DNA of 64,000 nucleotides from CALNBC01 sp040768925 (GCA_040768925.1 JAXGLZ010000003.1:124001-188000), one strand, 5' to 3'; positions 51,498 to 60,260 are shown, counted from the stretch's first letter. Numbers and translations: made by a program. Notes: generated from the sequence alone by a model not told the origin.

Positions 51498-52844
51498 TCA
51501 ATCCAGGGTTATGAATTCCTTTTTGACATAACCCTCATGGCTCTCATAGCGGATCTTATACCATTCGCCGCTCTCGCCGATGATCTCCACCCTGGTGCCG
51601 TTGTTGAGGCTGGTCACTTTTTCCGATTCCGCGGAAGGTTCCTTGCGGACGTTGAGGGACGTCGCCTTGACCGTGCCCGTTCCCGAGGCTTCATCCGGCG
51701 TTTCTCCCGGATCGGGGGAGACCGGCGGAGCGTCCAGCACATAGAGCGATTTGTAATTGCCGTACTTGTCCGTCAGTCCCTGCTCAAGAGCCTTGGTCAC
51801 CAGGGCGTATCCCTGTGAAAAGTCCCCGGCGGATTCGAACTGCGGCTGGATCACCCAGGCGCCCAGCGCGTCGATATACCCCCATTTGCCGGTTTCGTCA
51901 CAGGCGGCGGCAAAGCCTTCCGAGAAGGAGGACGCATCCGCAAACTGGGCGGGAATGACGAAATTTCCCAGGGAATCGATGTAGCCCCATTTGCCCTCCT
52001 GCTTGACCGCGGCCAGCTCTTCCGAAAACGCCTTCGCGGACTGGAAGACCGCGTCAAAGGCCTGCTTGCCCCGGCGGTTGAAGTACACCCACTGGCTGGA
52101 GCCGGTCCGCACGGGGGCCAGGCCGCTGCCAAACACCCCGGCTTCCTCGATCGTGACCGCGGCCACGACCTCCTCTCCGTCGGTAATCAGGTAATACTTG
52201 CTGTCGTCGTTCTCGGTCTTTGCGACAAAAGCCAGCCCTTCGGAGAAATCCGTGGCGTAATCGTACTGGTTGGTGATCTTGAACTGGCCGGTGGCGTTGA
52301 TATACCCCAGCTTGCCGTTCTTTTCCACCAGGGCGAGGCCGCCGGAAAAATCCCCCGCCTTTGTGAATACCGGGTCGGCGATGAATTCGCCGGCGGGGTT
52401 GATATAACCCCACTTTTGATTGTATTCCACCGCGGCCAGGCCTTCCGAGAACGCCCGGGCGTTGGAATACAGGGGCTCGACCGCCCAGGCCCCGGTTTTG
52501 TCGATGATTCCGTAAAGCTGCTTGCCGTCTTTTTCGATGGCTGCAAAGGCGTAATCCTGCGAAAAAGGCTGCGCGGCGACGAATTGCGCCTCAATGGACA
52601 CGGCGCCGGTATTGCTCTTGTATCCCCATTTGCCCTCGGACCTGAACGGGAAGTGCAGCCCCAGATCGGTCTCGGGGGATTGGTCGGGCGTTTCCACCGG
52701 GGGTTCCGACGGGCCCGGCGTATTCCCGGGCTCAACTTCCCCGCCCTTGAAGAGCAGGGCGAAAAGCACCGCCGCCAGAATGACCGCCGCCAGAATGACA
52801 AGGTACCATACCTCAATCCTCAGCCTGCGTCTGCGCGATTTCAT
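51498..52844 (-). CDS. WG-repeat and SH3-domain exported protein
   Basis: 448 residues. N-terminal anchor helix (WYLVILAAVILAAVLFALLF), a Pro/Glu/Thr stalk, then about seven to eight WG beta repeats (KWGYKSNTGAVSIEAQF, KWGYINPAGEFIADPVF, KLGYINATGQFKITNQY, KWGYIDSLGNFVIPAQF, KWGYIDALGAWVIQPQF) alternating with AFSEGLA-type turns, and a C-terminal bacterial SH3 domain (TSLNVRKEPSAESEKVTSL .. WYKIRYESHEGYVKKEFI), which usually binds peptidoglycan. It is membrane-anchored with the repeats outside. A sensor or scaffold role at the wall is plausible. A small gap of 18 bases separates it from the acyl-CoA synthetase gene upstream, so it may share that operon. Confidence 0.88.
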   Translation of the reverse strand: MKSRRRRLRIEVWYLVILAAVILAAVLFALLFKGGEVEPGNTPGPSEPPVETPDQSPETDLGLHFPFRSEGKWGYKSNTGAVSIEAQFVAAQPFSQDYAFAAIEKDGKQLYGIIDKTGAWAVEPLYSNARAFSEGLAAVEYNQKWGYINPAGEFIADPVFTKAGDFSGGLALVEKNGKLGYINATGQFKITNQYDYATDFSEGLAFVAKTENDDSKYYLITDGEEVVAAVTIEEAGVFGSGLAPVRTGSSQWVYFNRRGKQAFDAVFQSAKAFSEELAAVKQEGKWGYIDSLGNFVIPAQFADASSFSEGFAAACDETGKWGYIDALGAWVIQPQFESAGDFSQGYALVTKALEQGLTDKYGNYKSLYVLDAPPVSPDPGETPDEASGTGTVKATSLNVRKEPSAESEKVTSLNNGTRVEIIGESGEWYKIRYESHEGYVKKEFITLD

Positions 52845-52862
52845 GGTTGCCTCCTGATTGGA

Positions 52863-54566
52863 TTATTGGCCGCCCTCCGCCTTTTGCCTGTCCCTCTCGC
52901 GGATCTCGACCCTGCGGATCTTGCCGCTGATGGACTTGGGCAGGCTGTCCACAAATTCGATCACGCGAGGATATTTGTAGGGGGCCGTAGTCTTTTTGAC
53001 GTAATCCTGAAGCTCCTTTGCGAGCTCCGGCGAGCCGGAATAGCCGGAAGTCAGCACCACCGTCGCCTTGACGATCTGGCCGCGGACAGGATCCGGTATG
53101 CCGGTGACAGCAACCTCCAGCACGGCGGGGTGCTCCATCATCGCGGATTCCACCTCGAAGGGGCCGATGCGGTAGCCGCTGGACTTGATCACGTCGTCCG
53201 TTCTTCCAACATACCACAAAAATCCCATTTCGTCACGATACGCGGTGTCTCCGGTATGGTATAAATCATCATGCCAGACCTTTTGGGTGAGTTCCTCGTC
53301 GTTGTAATACCCCAAAAAGAGGCCGAAGGGGTTCCCGCCGCCGGCCTCGTCCGTCCGGATGCAGATCTCGCCGGTCACGCCGGGGTCGCACTCGCTGCCG
53401 TCGGCATCCGCCACGATGAGCCGGTAACCCGGGGCGGGCAGGCCCATGGAGCCGAGCCGGGGCTGCATAAAGGGATAGATCGTCAGGCAGCAGAGGGTGG
53501 TTTCCGTCTGGCCGAAGCCCTCGAAAATCTTCAGCCCGGTGGCGTTGCACCACTTGCTGTAAACCTCTGGGTTCAGGGCTTCGCCCGCGGTGGTGCAGTG
53601 ATGGAGCGACGAAAGGTCGTACTTTTTCAGGTCTTCGTGGATCAAATAGCGGAACATCGTGGGCGGGGCGCAAAAGGTGTTCACCCGGTATTTCTCGATC
53701 TTTTCCAAGATGTCCGCCGCGTTGAACTTTTCAAAATCGTAGACGAACACCGCGGATTCGCCAAGCCACTGGCCGTACATCTTGCCCCAAAGGGCCTTGC
53801 CCCAGCCCGTGTCCGAAATGGTGAAATGCAGCCCGCCCGGCTCGACCCTGTGCCAGAAGCACCCGGTGAGGATGTGGCCCAAGGGATATTTGCAGGAATG
53901 CCAGACGAGCTTTGGGTAACCGGTGGTTCCGGAGGTAAAGAAGGCCAGCATCGGGTCTTCGCCGCCGGCAAAATCGTCGCCCGTCGGCTTTTCCCAATCC
54001 TCGCTCGCGGCGTCCACCGCCGCGTCAAAATCCAGCCAGCCGCCTTGGGGGCGCTTGCCCTTGGTCACGGCCATGACCTCCACCGTGGGGCACTCGGGCC
54101 GCGCTTCCATAAAGCGCTCGGTCACGTCGTCGTCTCCGGTGATGACGATCATCTTGACGCCGGCGGCGTTGCAGCGGTACACAAAATCCTTGGGCATCAG
54201 CTGGTTCGTGGCGGGGATCGCGATCGCGCCGATTTTGTTCAGCCCCTGCATCGCGTACCAGAACTGGTACCCGCGCTTTAAGACGAGCATGACTTTGTCG
54301 CCCTTTTTGACGCCGCAGTCCTTGAACACGTTGGCCGATTTGTCCGACAGGCGCTTGATGTCCAAAAAAGTGAATCTGCGCTCGGAATCGTCCGCCCCGA
54401 GCCAAAGCATGGCCAGGGAATCGGGCATTTCCTTCGCCATTTCGTCGATCACGTCGTAGCCGAAGTTAAAAGTGTCCTCCGCCGTAACGCGGTAGTTTTT
54501 GATCAGGTCATCCAGGGTATAAAAATGATCCCTGCTGCGGGTTACAAAGCGTTCGTAAAATGCCAT
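52863..54566 (-). CDS. Acyl-CoA synthetase (AMP-forming, medium-chain type)
   Basis: 567 residues of the ANL superfamily. ATP motif FFTSGTTGYPKLVWHSCKYP, adenine motif IFEGFGQTETT, hinge YHTGDTAYRDEMGFLWYVGR, and the catalytic lysine in SISGKIRRVEIRE. The overall layout resembles ACSM-type and benzoate/medium-chain acid ligases. It activates a carboxylic acid to acyl-AMP then acyl-CoA; the acid is unknown. It follows an XRE-cupin regulator by 15 bases, a pairing common for such ligases and likely autoregulatory. Confidence 0.93.
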   Translation of the reverse strand: MAFYERFVTRSRDHFYTLDDLIKNYRVTAEDTFNFGYDVIDEMAKEMPDSLAMLWLGADDSERRFTFLDIKRLSDKSANVFKDCGVKKGDKVMLVLKRGYQFWYAMQGLNKIGAIAIPATNQLMPKDFVYRCNAAGVKMIVITGDDDVTERFMEARPECPTVEVMAVTKGKRPQGGWLDFDAAVDAASEDWEKPTGDDFAGGEDPMLAFFTSGTTGYPKLVWHSCKYPLGHILTGCFWHRVEPGGLHFTISDTGWGKALWGKMYGQWLGESAVFVYDFEKFNAADILEKIEKYRVNTFCAPPTMFRYLIHEDLKKYDLSSLHHCTTAGEALNPEVYSKWCNATGLKIFEGFGQTETTLCCLTIYPFMQPRLGSMGLPAPGYRLIVADADGSECDPGVTGEICIRTDEAGGGNPFGLFLGYYNDEELTQKVWHDDLYHTGDTAYRDEMGFLWYVGRTDDVIKSSGYRIGPFEVESAMMEHPAVLEVAVTGIPDPVRGQIVKATVVLTSGYSGSPELAKELQDYVKKTTAPYKYPRVIEFVDSLPKSISGKIRRVEIRERDRQKAEGGQ

Positions 54567-54581
54567 GTTTTACTCCGATTT

Positions 54582-55133
54582 TCATTTCATGACCACCGCG
54601 ATGAAGCTGGCGGTCTTATTGTCGCGCGCGCGCATGGCATGGGGAACCCCGGAATCGAAATAGATACTGTCTCCTTCTTCGAGCACGTAAACCATATCAC
54701 CGAGGAAGAAATCCATGGCGCCGCTGACCATGTAATTGAACTCCTGCCCGTCGTGGGCGTGGAGCACGGGGGTTTCGTCCTTTGGTTCAACCGTGACGAG
54801 GAAGGGCTCCGCTTTTTTGTTTTGGAAGGTGAAGGCCAGGTGCTTATAGGAATAAGCCTTCCGCCGCTGGATTTCATACCCCTCGCCTTTTTTTACCATG
54901 CACGCAAGGGAGAGCTTTGGCGAATCGCCGGACATCAGGTCCATAACGTCCACCCCGAGCACCTTTGCGGCATTGTACAAAAAACTGAACGAGAAGTCCC
55001 TCTCGCCGCGCTCGTAGGCGGCCAGCTCGTCCGTCGAAATCTCGCAAGCTGCGGCAAGGTCGGACTCGCTCATGTCCGTCACCTCGCGCAGCGCGGTAAT
55101 TCGCCTTCCGATTTCGATCAACTGGTCTGTCAT
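54582..55133 (-). CDS. XRE-family regulator with cupin domain
   Basis: 183 residues (second ATG at 55133 is better spaced from AAGGAGG than the first at 55136). N-terminal helix-turn-helix (ITALREVTDMSESDLAAACE, TDELAAYERGERDFSFSFLY) and a C-terminal cupin barrel (FLVTVEPKDETPVLHAHDGQ, VLEEGDSIYFDSGVPHAMRA) with metal-binding histidines. The cupin likely binds a small acid or its CoA ester and controls the acyl-CoA synthetase gene next to it. Its start overlaps the PHP gene stop. Confidence 0.92.
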   Translation of the reverse strand: MTDQLIEIGRRITALREVTDMSESDLAAACEISTDELAAYERGERDFSFSFLYNAAKVLGVDVMDLMSGDSPKLSLACMVKKGEGYEIQRRKAYSYKHLAFTFQNKKAEPFLVTVEPKDETPVLHAHDGQEFNYMVSGAMDFFLGDMVYVLEEGDSIYFDSGVPHAMRARDNKTASFIAVVMK

Positions 55134-55918
55134 CATAAACCTCCTTGGCGCATGGGGAAAGTCGTAACGACCTCAACCCCCAGCGAATTTAGAAAATCTT
55201 CCGCGAATTTGCGGTAGATTCCGTCGTTCAGCTGGTCCGGCGCGTGGGCGTCGGTGCCGATTATCGCTTTGCAGCCTTCGGCCGCGGCAATTTTCCAAAA
55301 ATGATCGTTCGGGTAGCCGGTTTTGCGGGCGGCGTCGCCCCAGTTCCTCAGCCCCAGAAGGCTGTATTCAAGGATCCGGCCGTTTTCCTTCGCCCGGCGG
55401 CAGATTTTCGTGAACACGTCCTCGACGGCGGAATCGAACTTTCCGTAAGGGCGCATGATGAGGTCCGGGTGGGCAACGTAGGCATACAGGTCGGAATCCA
55501 TCCCCGCGAGCATGGAGTCAAGGTAAAGGCCGAGATCCGCGCAATGCCCGAAATACCGGTTTACTTCATCGCTGACGGCGTAGTGGTTGCCGAATATGAT
55601 ATAGTCGAGGCCCGCGCCGTCGACGAATCCTCTTAGCCATTCAGTATAATTGGGATAATATTCGTATTCAAGCCCAAGTTTTATACTTATTTGATCGGCA
55701 TATTTCTCTTTAAGGTTCAGCACGCTGCTGCGGTAATCTTCGAATGCGGCGAGAGGCATACGCATGGTTGCAACGTAGTTGGTATTATACCTCCACGGGC
55801 CGTGATCTGCAAAGCCCAATTCATCAAAACCTTCGGATATTGCGGCAAGGACGTATTCCTCGTCCGTTCCTTCCGCGTGGAGGCATCTCGTCGTATGGGT
55901 GTGGTAGTTGGCTTTCAT
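55133..55918 (-). CDS. PHP-domain phosphoesterase, histidinol-phosphatase type
   Basis: 261 residues from the ATG at 55918. PHP metal motifs: NYHTHTTRCLHAEGT, LGFADHGPW, KLGLEYEYYPNYTEW, FGNHYAV, AHPDLIM and GTDAHAPDQL, matching HisJ-type histidinol phosphatases. It hydrolyses phosphomonoesters with three metal ions. No his genes adjoin it, so histidinol phosphate may not be the real substrate. It overlaps both neighbours (ATGA with the second PHP gene). Confidence 0.88.
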   Translation of the reverse strand: MKANYHTHTTRCLHAEGTDEEYVLAAISEGFDELGFADHGPWRYNTNYVATMRMPLAAFEDYRSSVLNLKEKYADQISIKLGLEYEYYPNYTEWLRGFVDGAGLDYIIFGNHYAVSDEVNRYFGHCADLGLYLDSMLAGMDSDLYAYVAHPDLIMRPYGKFDSAVEDVFTKICRRAKENGRILEYSLLGLRNWGDAARKTGYPNDHFWKIAAAEGCKAIIGTDAHAPDQLNDGIYRKFAEDFLNSLGVEVVTTFPMRQGGL

Positions 55919-56652
55919 GGCTGTGGTTTTTCCGTGTCCTTTCTGAATACAGTGCGCAGGGGGCGGTTGATGTATTGAAGGATTCCCTTTGCCGACCGCT
56001 CCTCTGGCCTTATGATGGAACAGCGCTCTGAAATATCCCACAAATCATGGGCGTCGCTGTTGAACATCAGGTGGTAAGACGACGTATCCGCCTTGCAGGC
56101 GGGCGATCTCGCGCTGATTTCCAATGTGTTGAAGGTGTTCGGGGGAATAAAGCCCAGGACGTGTATCATCGAAAAGCTCCGCTTGTTGATGTGGGCGGGA
56201 ACCGCCGCGCCCCCCAGGGCTTTCACCTTTTGAACAAGCTCGTCTATGGTCAGATCCGCCGACTGAAGGAGCAGGCGCTCTTCCCTGCCGGTTTCCTCGT
56301 CGTTTTCGTTCATGATGATCTGGGGGCCGAAAAGGTCCTCCCGGTTCGGTATGGGCAGCAGCCGCGCGTAGAGGAATTCCCCCAATTCCAGCGCGGTTTC
56401 CACAGTGGGAAGGTAAGCGAGGACGTGGACCTCCTCCCGGGTCTGCACCTCGATCGCCGGCAAAAACAGAATCCCCGCCCGGTTCGCCAGTTCGGCGGCG
56501 GCGGGAAGATTCTTTGCGGAATTATGGTCCGAAACCGCGATCGCGTCCAGCCCCTTGAGCCTGGACATGTTGACGATGTTGTTCGGGGTCATGTCCTCGC
56601 TGCCGCAGGGGGAAAGGCAGGAATGGATATGCAGATCGACGGCCAGCTTCAT
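55915..56652 (-). CDS. PHP-domain protein of the hydrogenase-sensor operon
   Basis: 245 residues. PHP motifs DLHIHSCLSPCG, AIAVSDHNSAKN, FLPAIEVQTREEVHVLAY, AVPAHINKRSFSM, and MFNSDAHDLWDI are present, so the metal centre should be intact. This TrpH-like type is a regular neighbour of FeFe-hydrogenase and DRTGG genes in Clostridia; its substrate is unknown, nucleotides or phosphoesters being usual for the family. It begins two bases after the DRTGG gene. Confidence 0.88.
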   Translation of the reverse strand: MKLAVDLHIHSCLSPCGSEDMTPNNIVNMSRLKGLDAIAVSDHNSAKNLPAAAELANRAGILFLPAIEVQTREEVHVLAYLPTVETALELGEFLYARLLPIPNREDLFGPQIIMNENDEETGREERLLLQSADLTIDELVQKVKALGGAAVPAHINKRSFSMIHVLGFIPPNTFNTLEISARSPACKADTSSYHLMFNSDAHDLWDISERCSIIRPEERSAKGILQYINRPLRTVFRKDTEKPQP

Positions 56653-56653
56653 C

Positions 56654-56995
56654 TCAAACGCCCTTCACCCCGCAGCGGGAGAGGGCGGCGCAGATTTCAA
56701 AAGCGTTCATGGGCGAGCAGATCAGCGCGATCCCCTCCGCCGCGGCCTTGTTGACCGTGGCTTCTTCCGGGATGATGCCGTCCGGCAGAATCACCGCCGG
56801 CATGTCCAGCAGCGAAGCGACGGCGACGACGTTCATATGGGTCTGAACGGTGATCCAGACGGAATTCGCCATGCCCTTCGCCATCACCCAGGAAAGAAGA
56901 TCGCAGACGCAGCACCGCTCAACAGAGGCCGAAAGCCCCTGACCCGGGGTGGCCAGGGTCGCGTTTGTCGCTTCGATGATCTCTTTGATCGTCAT
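56654..56995 (-). CDS. DRTGG-domain protein
   Basis: 113 residues from the ATG at 56995 (RBS GGGAGGGACC). The whole protein is one DRTGG-like domain (MTIKEIIEATNATLATPGQG, VWITVQTHMNVVAVASLLDM, AVILPDGIIPEEATVNKAAA, PMNAFEICAALSRCGV), paralogous to the protein at 58803. DRTGG domains bind adenine nucleotides in other proteins. Usually found beside hydrogenase-like Fe-S proteins. Confidence 0.85.
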   Translation of the reverse strand: MTIKEIIEATNATLATPGQGLSASVERCCVCDLLSWVMAKGMANSVWITVQTHMNVVAVASLLDMPAVILPDGIIPEEATVNKAAAEGIALICSPMNAFEICAALSRCGVKGV

Positions 56996-57048
56996 GGTCC
57001 CTCCCTTTTGACGCTTGCCGCGCCGTCGGGTTTCTGAAAGCCCGGCGG

Positions 57049-58356
57049 CTATCCGCGCCGGTGCACATCCGCCAGCTCGATCATCTCCTGGGCCATATAG
57101 CGGATCTTGTCCCGCATTTTGAAGATGCAGTCCAGCTCGACGGCGGTTCCTTTTACGATATCCTCCGCCAGGGTGCGGCAGCTGGGCGATCCGCAGGAGC
57201 CGCAATCCAGGCCGGGCAGCCCCTTTAAGATCTGCTCCGCCTTTTCCATATTGCGGGCGGCGGTGATGAGGTCCTCGCCCATCCGCTGAACGGGCTTGGG
57301 CATAAACGGGCGCTCCAGGCCGACGATATCCTGGGTTTTATTCCGCCGGACGTATTCGTCGCAGCCGAAATCGTAGCGCGGCAGCGAATTCGCGATCCGG
57401 CGCAGCCTGTTTTTCGCCGTAAAGGAATATTCAAAGGTCAGCGGGCCGCCGACGCAGCCGCAGTTGCAGGCGGAAAGCTCGATGAACAAAATATCGTTCA
57501 GCTTCCCGTTTTCCAGCTCTTCTAGGCAGCGGACGATGTTGTTCATTCCGTCGACCGCAAGGTAGCGGCTGGTTCCCGTCGCAACGCCGACGCCGCCGGA
57601 CATTCCGGTTCCCACGCCGTACGCCCCCGCCCTGGGGGCGCGCATGATCGGCTTTTCGCCCTCCGCCCGGCCAATAAAGCGGGCCAGGTCGCCATACACT
57701 TCCAATATGGAGATCACGCCGTCGATGGCGGATTTTTTGCCGCTGATCGGCTTCTTTGCGCTGGTCATGCGGGCGGCGCAGGGCGAGATGTGGAACACGC
57801 CGACCTCTTCCGCAGAAACGCCCTCCAGCTCGCAGAATTCCTGCCTGGCGAGGCGCGCCGCGACTTCCGCCGGCGCCTCAAGGGGCAGAAGGTTGTCCAC
57901 CAGGGCGGGGTACTCCTGCTGGACCAGCCTGACGACCACCGGGCAGAAGGAGGAGATCACCGGGGTGATCGCCATTCCGCCGAGCAGGTAGTCCCTTGTG
58001 GCCTCGGCCACGATTTCCGCCGCCTTTGCTTCTTCGTATACATAGTCAAACCCAAGGTTCTTCAGGCCCTCGGCCACGAATTCGACATCCCAAAGGCCCT
58101 TGAACTGGGCGTAAAGCGCGGGGCTGGGGATCGCGATATTATATTTGAAGCTGGTGAGCTGGGCCATTCTGCTCATCGCCGTCACCATGGCCCCGTGGGG
58201 ACAGGCGATCAGGCACTCGCCGCAATCGACGCAAAGGTCATCCATGATGCGGGCTTTGCCGTTCTGCACCCGGATCGCCTGGGTGAGGCAGCGCTTTATG
58301 CAGTTGGTGCAGCCGACGCACCTGCGGCGGTCAACACGGACGGAATGATCCCACAT
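57049..58356 (-). CDS. FeFe-hydrogenase-like iron-sulfur sensor protein
   Basis: 435 residues from the ATG at 58356 (RBS GGGGAGC). Two N-terminal 4Fe-4S ferredoxin motifs (CVGCTNCIKRC, CVDCGECLIAC), an H-cluster-type domain, and a C-terminal 4Fe-4S segment (DCGSCGSPSCRTLAEDI). The four H-cluster ligand cysteines are recognisable: SSFCPVVV, HISPCAARM, and ACNCGC (CxxGC). But the first cysteine of the catalytic TSCCP motif is Phe, and the MPCxxK lysine is Arg, both needed for fast proton transfer. This suggests a sensory rather than hydrogen-producing enzyme. Its operon partners (DRTGG, RsbW-like ATPase, PHP) support a signalling role. Confidence 0.88.
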   Translation of the reverse strand: MWDHSVRVDRRRCVGCTNCIKRCLTQAIRVQNGKARIMDDLCVDCGECLIACPHGAMVTAMSRMAQLTSFKYNIAIPSPALYAQFKGLWDVEFVAEGLKNLGFDYVYEEAKAAEIVAEATRDYLLGGMAITPVISSFCPVVVRLVQQEYPALVDNLLPLEAPAEVAARLARQEFCELEGVSAEEVGVFHISPCAARMTSAKKPISGKKSAIDGVISILEVYGDLARFIGRAEGEKPIMRAPRAGAYGVGTGMSGGVGVATGTSRYLAVDGMNNIVRCLEELENGKLNDILFIELSACNCGCVGGPLTFEYSFTAKNRLRRIANSLPRYDFGCDEYVRRNKTQDIVGLERPFMPKPVQRMGEDLITAARNMEKAEQILKGLPGLDCGSCGSPSCRTLAEDIVKGTAVELDCIFKMRDKIRYMAQEMIELADVHRRG

Positions 58357-58371
58357 TTTCGCTCCCCGCAT

Positions 58372-58818
58372 TTATGGTTTTTGCAGCACGAATTCCATCG
58401 TGATGGACGTTCCCGCAGGCGTAGAGGTGATCGAAAACCTGTCGGCCTGCCGCTTCATGTTCGGCAGGCCCATTCCGGCGCCAAAACCCATGGCCCGGAT
58501 GTCCTCCGGCGCCGTGGACCACCCTTCCTGCATGGCGAGGGAAATATCCGGAATTCCCGGGCCGTAATCCTCGCTTTTGAGCACGATGCGGTCGGAATAC
58601 ACCTCCATCGTCAGCTCGCCGCCAAGACTGTGGATCACCAGGTTCAGCTCGGATTCATACGCCGCGACCGAAAGCATCCTGGCCAGCTTCGTGTCCAGCC
58701 CAAGCTGCTTCGCCTTGCGCTTGAACCCGGCGGATACGTTCCCGGCGGAGGCAAAATCCCCCGAGGATACGCGGCACGTCTCTTTCAGCACAGGTTCCAA
58801 CGCTATCTCCTCTGGCAT
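58372..58818 (-). CDS. RsbW-like ATP-binding regulatory protein
   Basis: 148 residues. A GHKL (HATPase) fold: KLARMLSVAAYESELNLVIH (N box region), VLKSEDYGPGIPDISLAM (DxGxG motif) and GFGAGMGLPNMKRQADRF (G box). The histidine-kinase phospho-acceptor domain is absent, as in anti-sigma factor kinases of the RsbW/SpoIIAB type. It lies between the DRTGG protein (16-base overlap) and the hydrogenase-like protein, so it may convert their signal into control of a sigma factor or partner; no sigma gene is in the window. Confidence 0.88.
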   Translation of the reverse strand: MPEEIALEPVLKETCRVSSGDFASAGNVSAGFKRKAKQLGLDTKLARMLSVAAYESELNLVIHSLGGELTMEVYSDRIVLKSEDYGPGIPDISLAMQEGWSTAPEDIRAMGFGAGMGLPNMKRQADRFSITSTPAGTSITMEFVLQKP

Positions 58819-59153
58819 CCGGGCAGCCCGGCGTTATACAGGATTCCGCACGAGACATACAGCGTCTTGCCTGTATGCAGCAGGCAGATCCCGGCGTCTT
58901 CCGCCTGTTTGATGATTTCCTTCGGCACGGTCTTTCCCCGGACGAACAGCACGCACTTCACGTCTAAAAGCTCCGCCGTCCGTATCACGTGCTGATTGAC
59001 AAGCCCGGTCAGGAGCAGTGTGTTTTCCACATCAAACGCCAAAACATCGCTCATCATATCCGATCCGAAGGCCGAGGCGATCTCAAAATCGTCCCCGGCA
59101 TGTCCACCCAAAATATTGGCGTCCAACAGGCTTATTATCCGGCTCAGCTTCAT
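58803..59153 (-). CDS. DRTGG-domain protein, operon leader
   Basis: 116 residues. MKLSRIISLLDANILGG, DVLAFDVENTLLLTGLVNQH, VKCVLFVRGKTVPKEIIKQA and KTLYVSCGILYNAGL form a single DRTGG-type domain similar in plan to the protein at 56654. First gene of the minus-strand run that continues, with overlaps or short gaps, as far as the acyl-CoA synthetase (52863). Likely an adenine-nucleotide-binding sensor (inference from family). Confidence 0.85.
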   Translation of the reverse strand: MKLSRIISLLDANILGGHAGDDFEIASAFGSDMMSDVLAFDVENTLLLTGLVNQHVIRTAELLDVKCVLFVRGKTVPKEIIKQAEDAGICLLHTGKTLYVSCGILYNAGLPGCQRR

Positions 59154-59178
59154 TTTCTCTCCAATATCATTGCTGAAT

Positions 59179-60126
59179 TCACCCTATTCCTTTGAGGAAA
59201 TCTGCAAAAGCACACACCTCTTTGATTTGAGTATACTTTAATGCGGCGGAAAATTCCACAGTATTTTCGCCGTTATTCGCGGCGCAGTCCCGCAGGTCCT
59301 TTGCCATGCCCTCAAGCAGCGCGTAAAGCTTGCCCGCGTCGCTCCCGGGCTCGTCGGCCAGCGCCTTTGCCGGAACCTCGCAGGAAGCCGCCAGATCGTT
59401 CAGCCTGCCCGCAACCTGGGCGGCGGACAGCTCGCCTTTGTCGAACCCCTCGCAGATCTCGAACAATTCGGAACACGCGGAATCCGCCGCCGCAAACGCG
59501 TCCTGGACCACGCTGAACTGCTCTTCCCCGGCGTTCACCCGCAGCACCACGGCCGGCAGCACCAGTTCGTTGACCTTGGAATCCAGCCCGTTCTGCGCCA
59601 TGAGCTGCTCTTTTACCGCCCGGGCGTCGTCCCTGCTTTCATACGCCGCGGCAAGGACCCGATAAAGCCCCTCGTCGGAATAGACGTATCCCGCCGCGGC
59701 TCTGCCCTTCAGCTCCCCGGCCAGCTTCTCGGCGTTTTGCTCGCTGGAAAAAGCGCCCAGCTGCAGTGTGTAATACGTCCTCGATTCCAGGCGTATCTCG
59801 CCTGTGGTCCCGTCCGTGGCCGCGGGCGCGGCAGAGGTCGAGGAATACCCGCCGGACGGGGTCAGCGGCAGCGCGTCGCCGCTGGCAGCCGGCGTATCGG
59901 TATGGACGATCTCCTCGGCCGGCGGCGTTTTCGACGGATTCTCCTCGCCCGAAAGCGCCCTGAATATCGGCGCGATGAGGTTTTCCGCCAAAAAGGTGCC
60001 TACGGTGGTCGCGAGCGCAATATAGGCAAAAACGCCCACAAGGGCGACCGCGGCGATCACGCGCAGCGTCTGGGGGGATATCCCCCTTTTTCGCGAGCGG
60101 CGGCGGCTTCTTCTTTTGGCAGCCAT
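59179..60126 (-). CDS. SPOR-domain membrane protein
   Basis: 315 residues from the ATG at 60126 (RBS GGAGGGGAC). A highly basic start (AAKRRSRRRSRKRG), one membrane helix (VIAAVALVGVFAYIALATTV), a Ser/Thr/Pro linker, a SPOR domain at about 115-190 (YYTLQLGAFSSEQNAEKLAG, YRVLAAAYESRDDARAVKEQ) and a C-terminal helical region of about 120 residues. SPOR domains bind denuded glycan strands at division or sporulation septa, so the protein should act in the envelope. The basic head may bind nucleic acid or lipid. Confidence 0.9.
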   Translation of the reverse strand: MAAKRRSRRRSRKRGISPQTLRVIAAVALVGVFAYIALATTVGTFLAENLIAPIFRALSGEENPSKTPPAEEIVHTDTPAASGDALPLTPSGGYSSTSAAPAATDGTTGEIRLESRTYYTLQLGAFSSEQNAEKLAGELKGRAAAGYVYSDEGLYRVLAAAYESRDDARAVKEQLMAQNGLDSKVNELVLPAVVLRVNAGEEQFSVVQDAFAAADSACSELFEICEGFDKGELSAAQVAGRLNDLAASCEVPAKALADEPGSDAGKLYALLEGMAKDLRDCAANNGENTVEFSAALKYTQIKEVCAFADFLKGIG

Positions 60127-60224
60127 ACATGTCCCCTCCCGGATGTGATTTGTACATTCTATGAGGGGCGTTTCGGATTCATTCCGGGCAGACGCGCGAA
60201 AAGCGGCCATGCATACGGCAAAAC

Positions 60225-60260
60225 AAAAACGCCGCCGAAAGAGCCGGCGGCGTTTTTTTA
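60225..60260 (-). terminator. Terminator at the end of the NAGPA operon
   Basis: AACGCCGCCG / CGGCGGCGTT stem with T runs on both strands, directly behind the stop of the small membrane gene. Confidence 0.8.
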
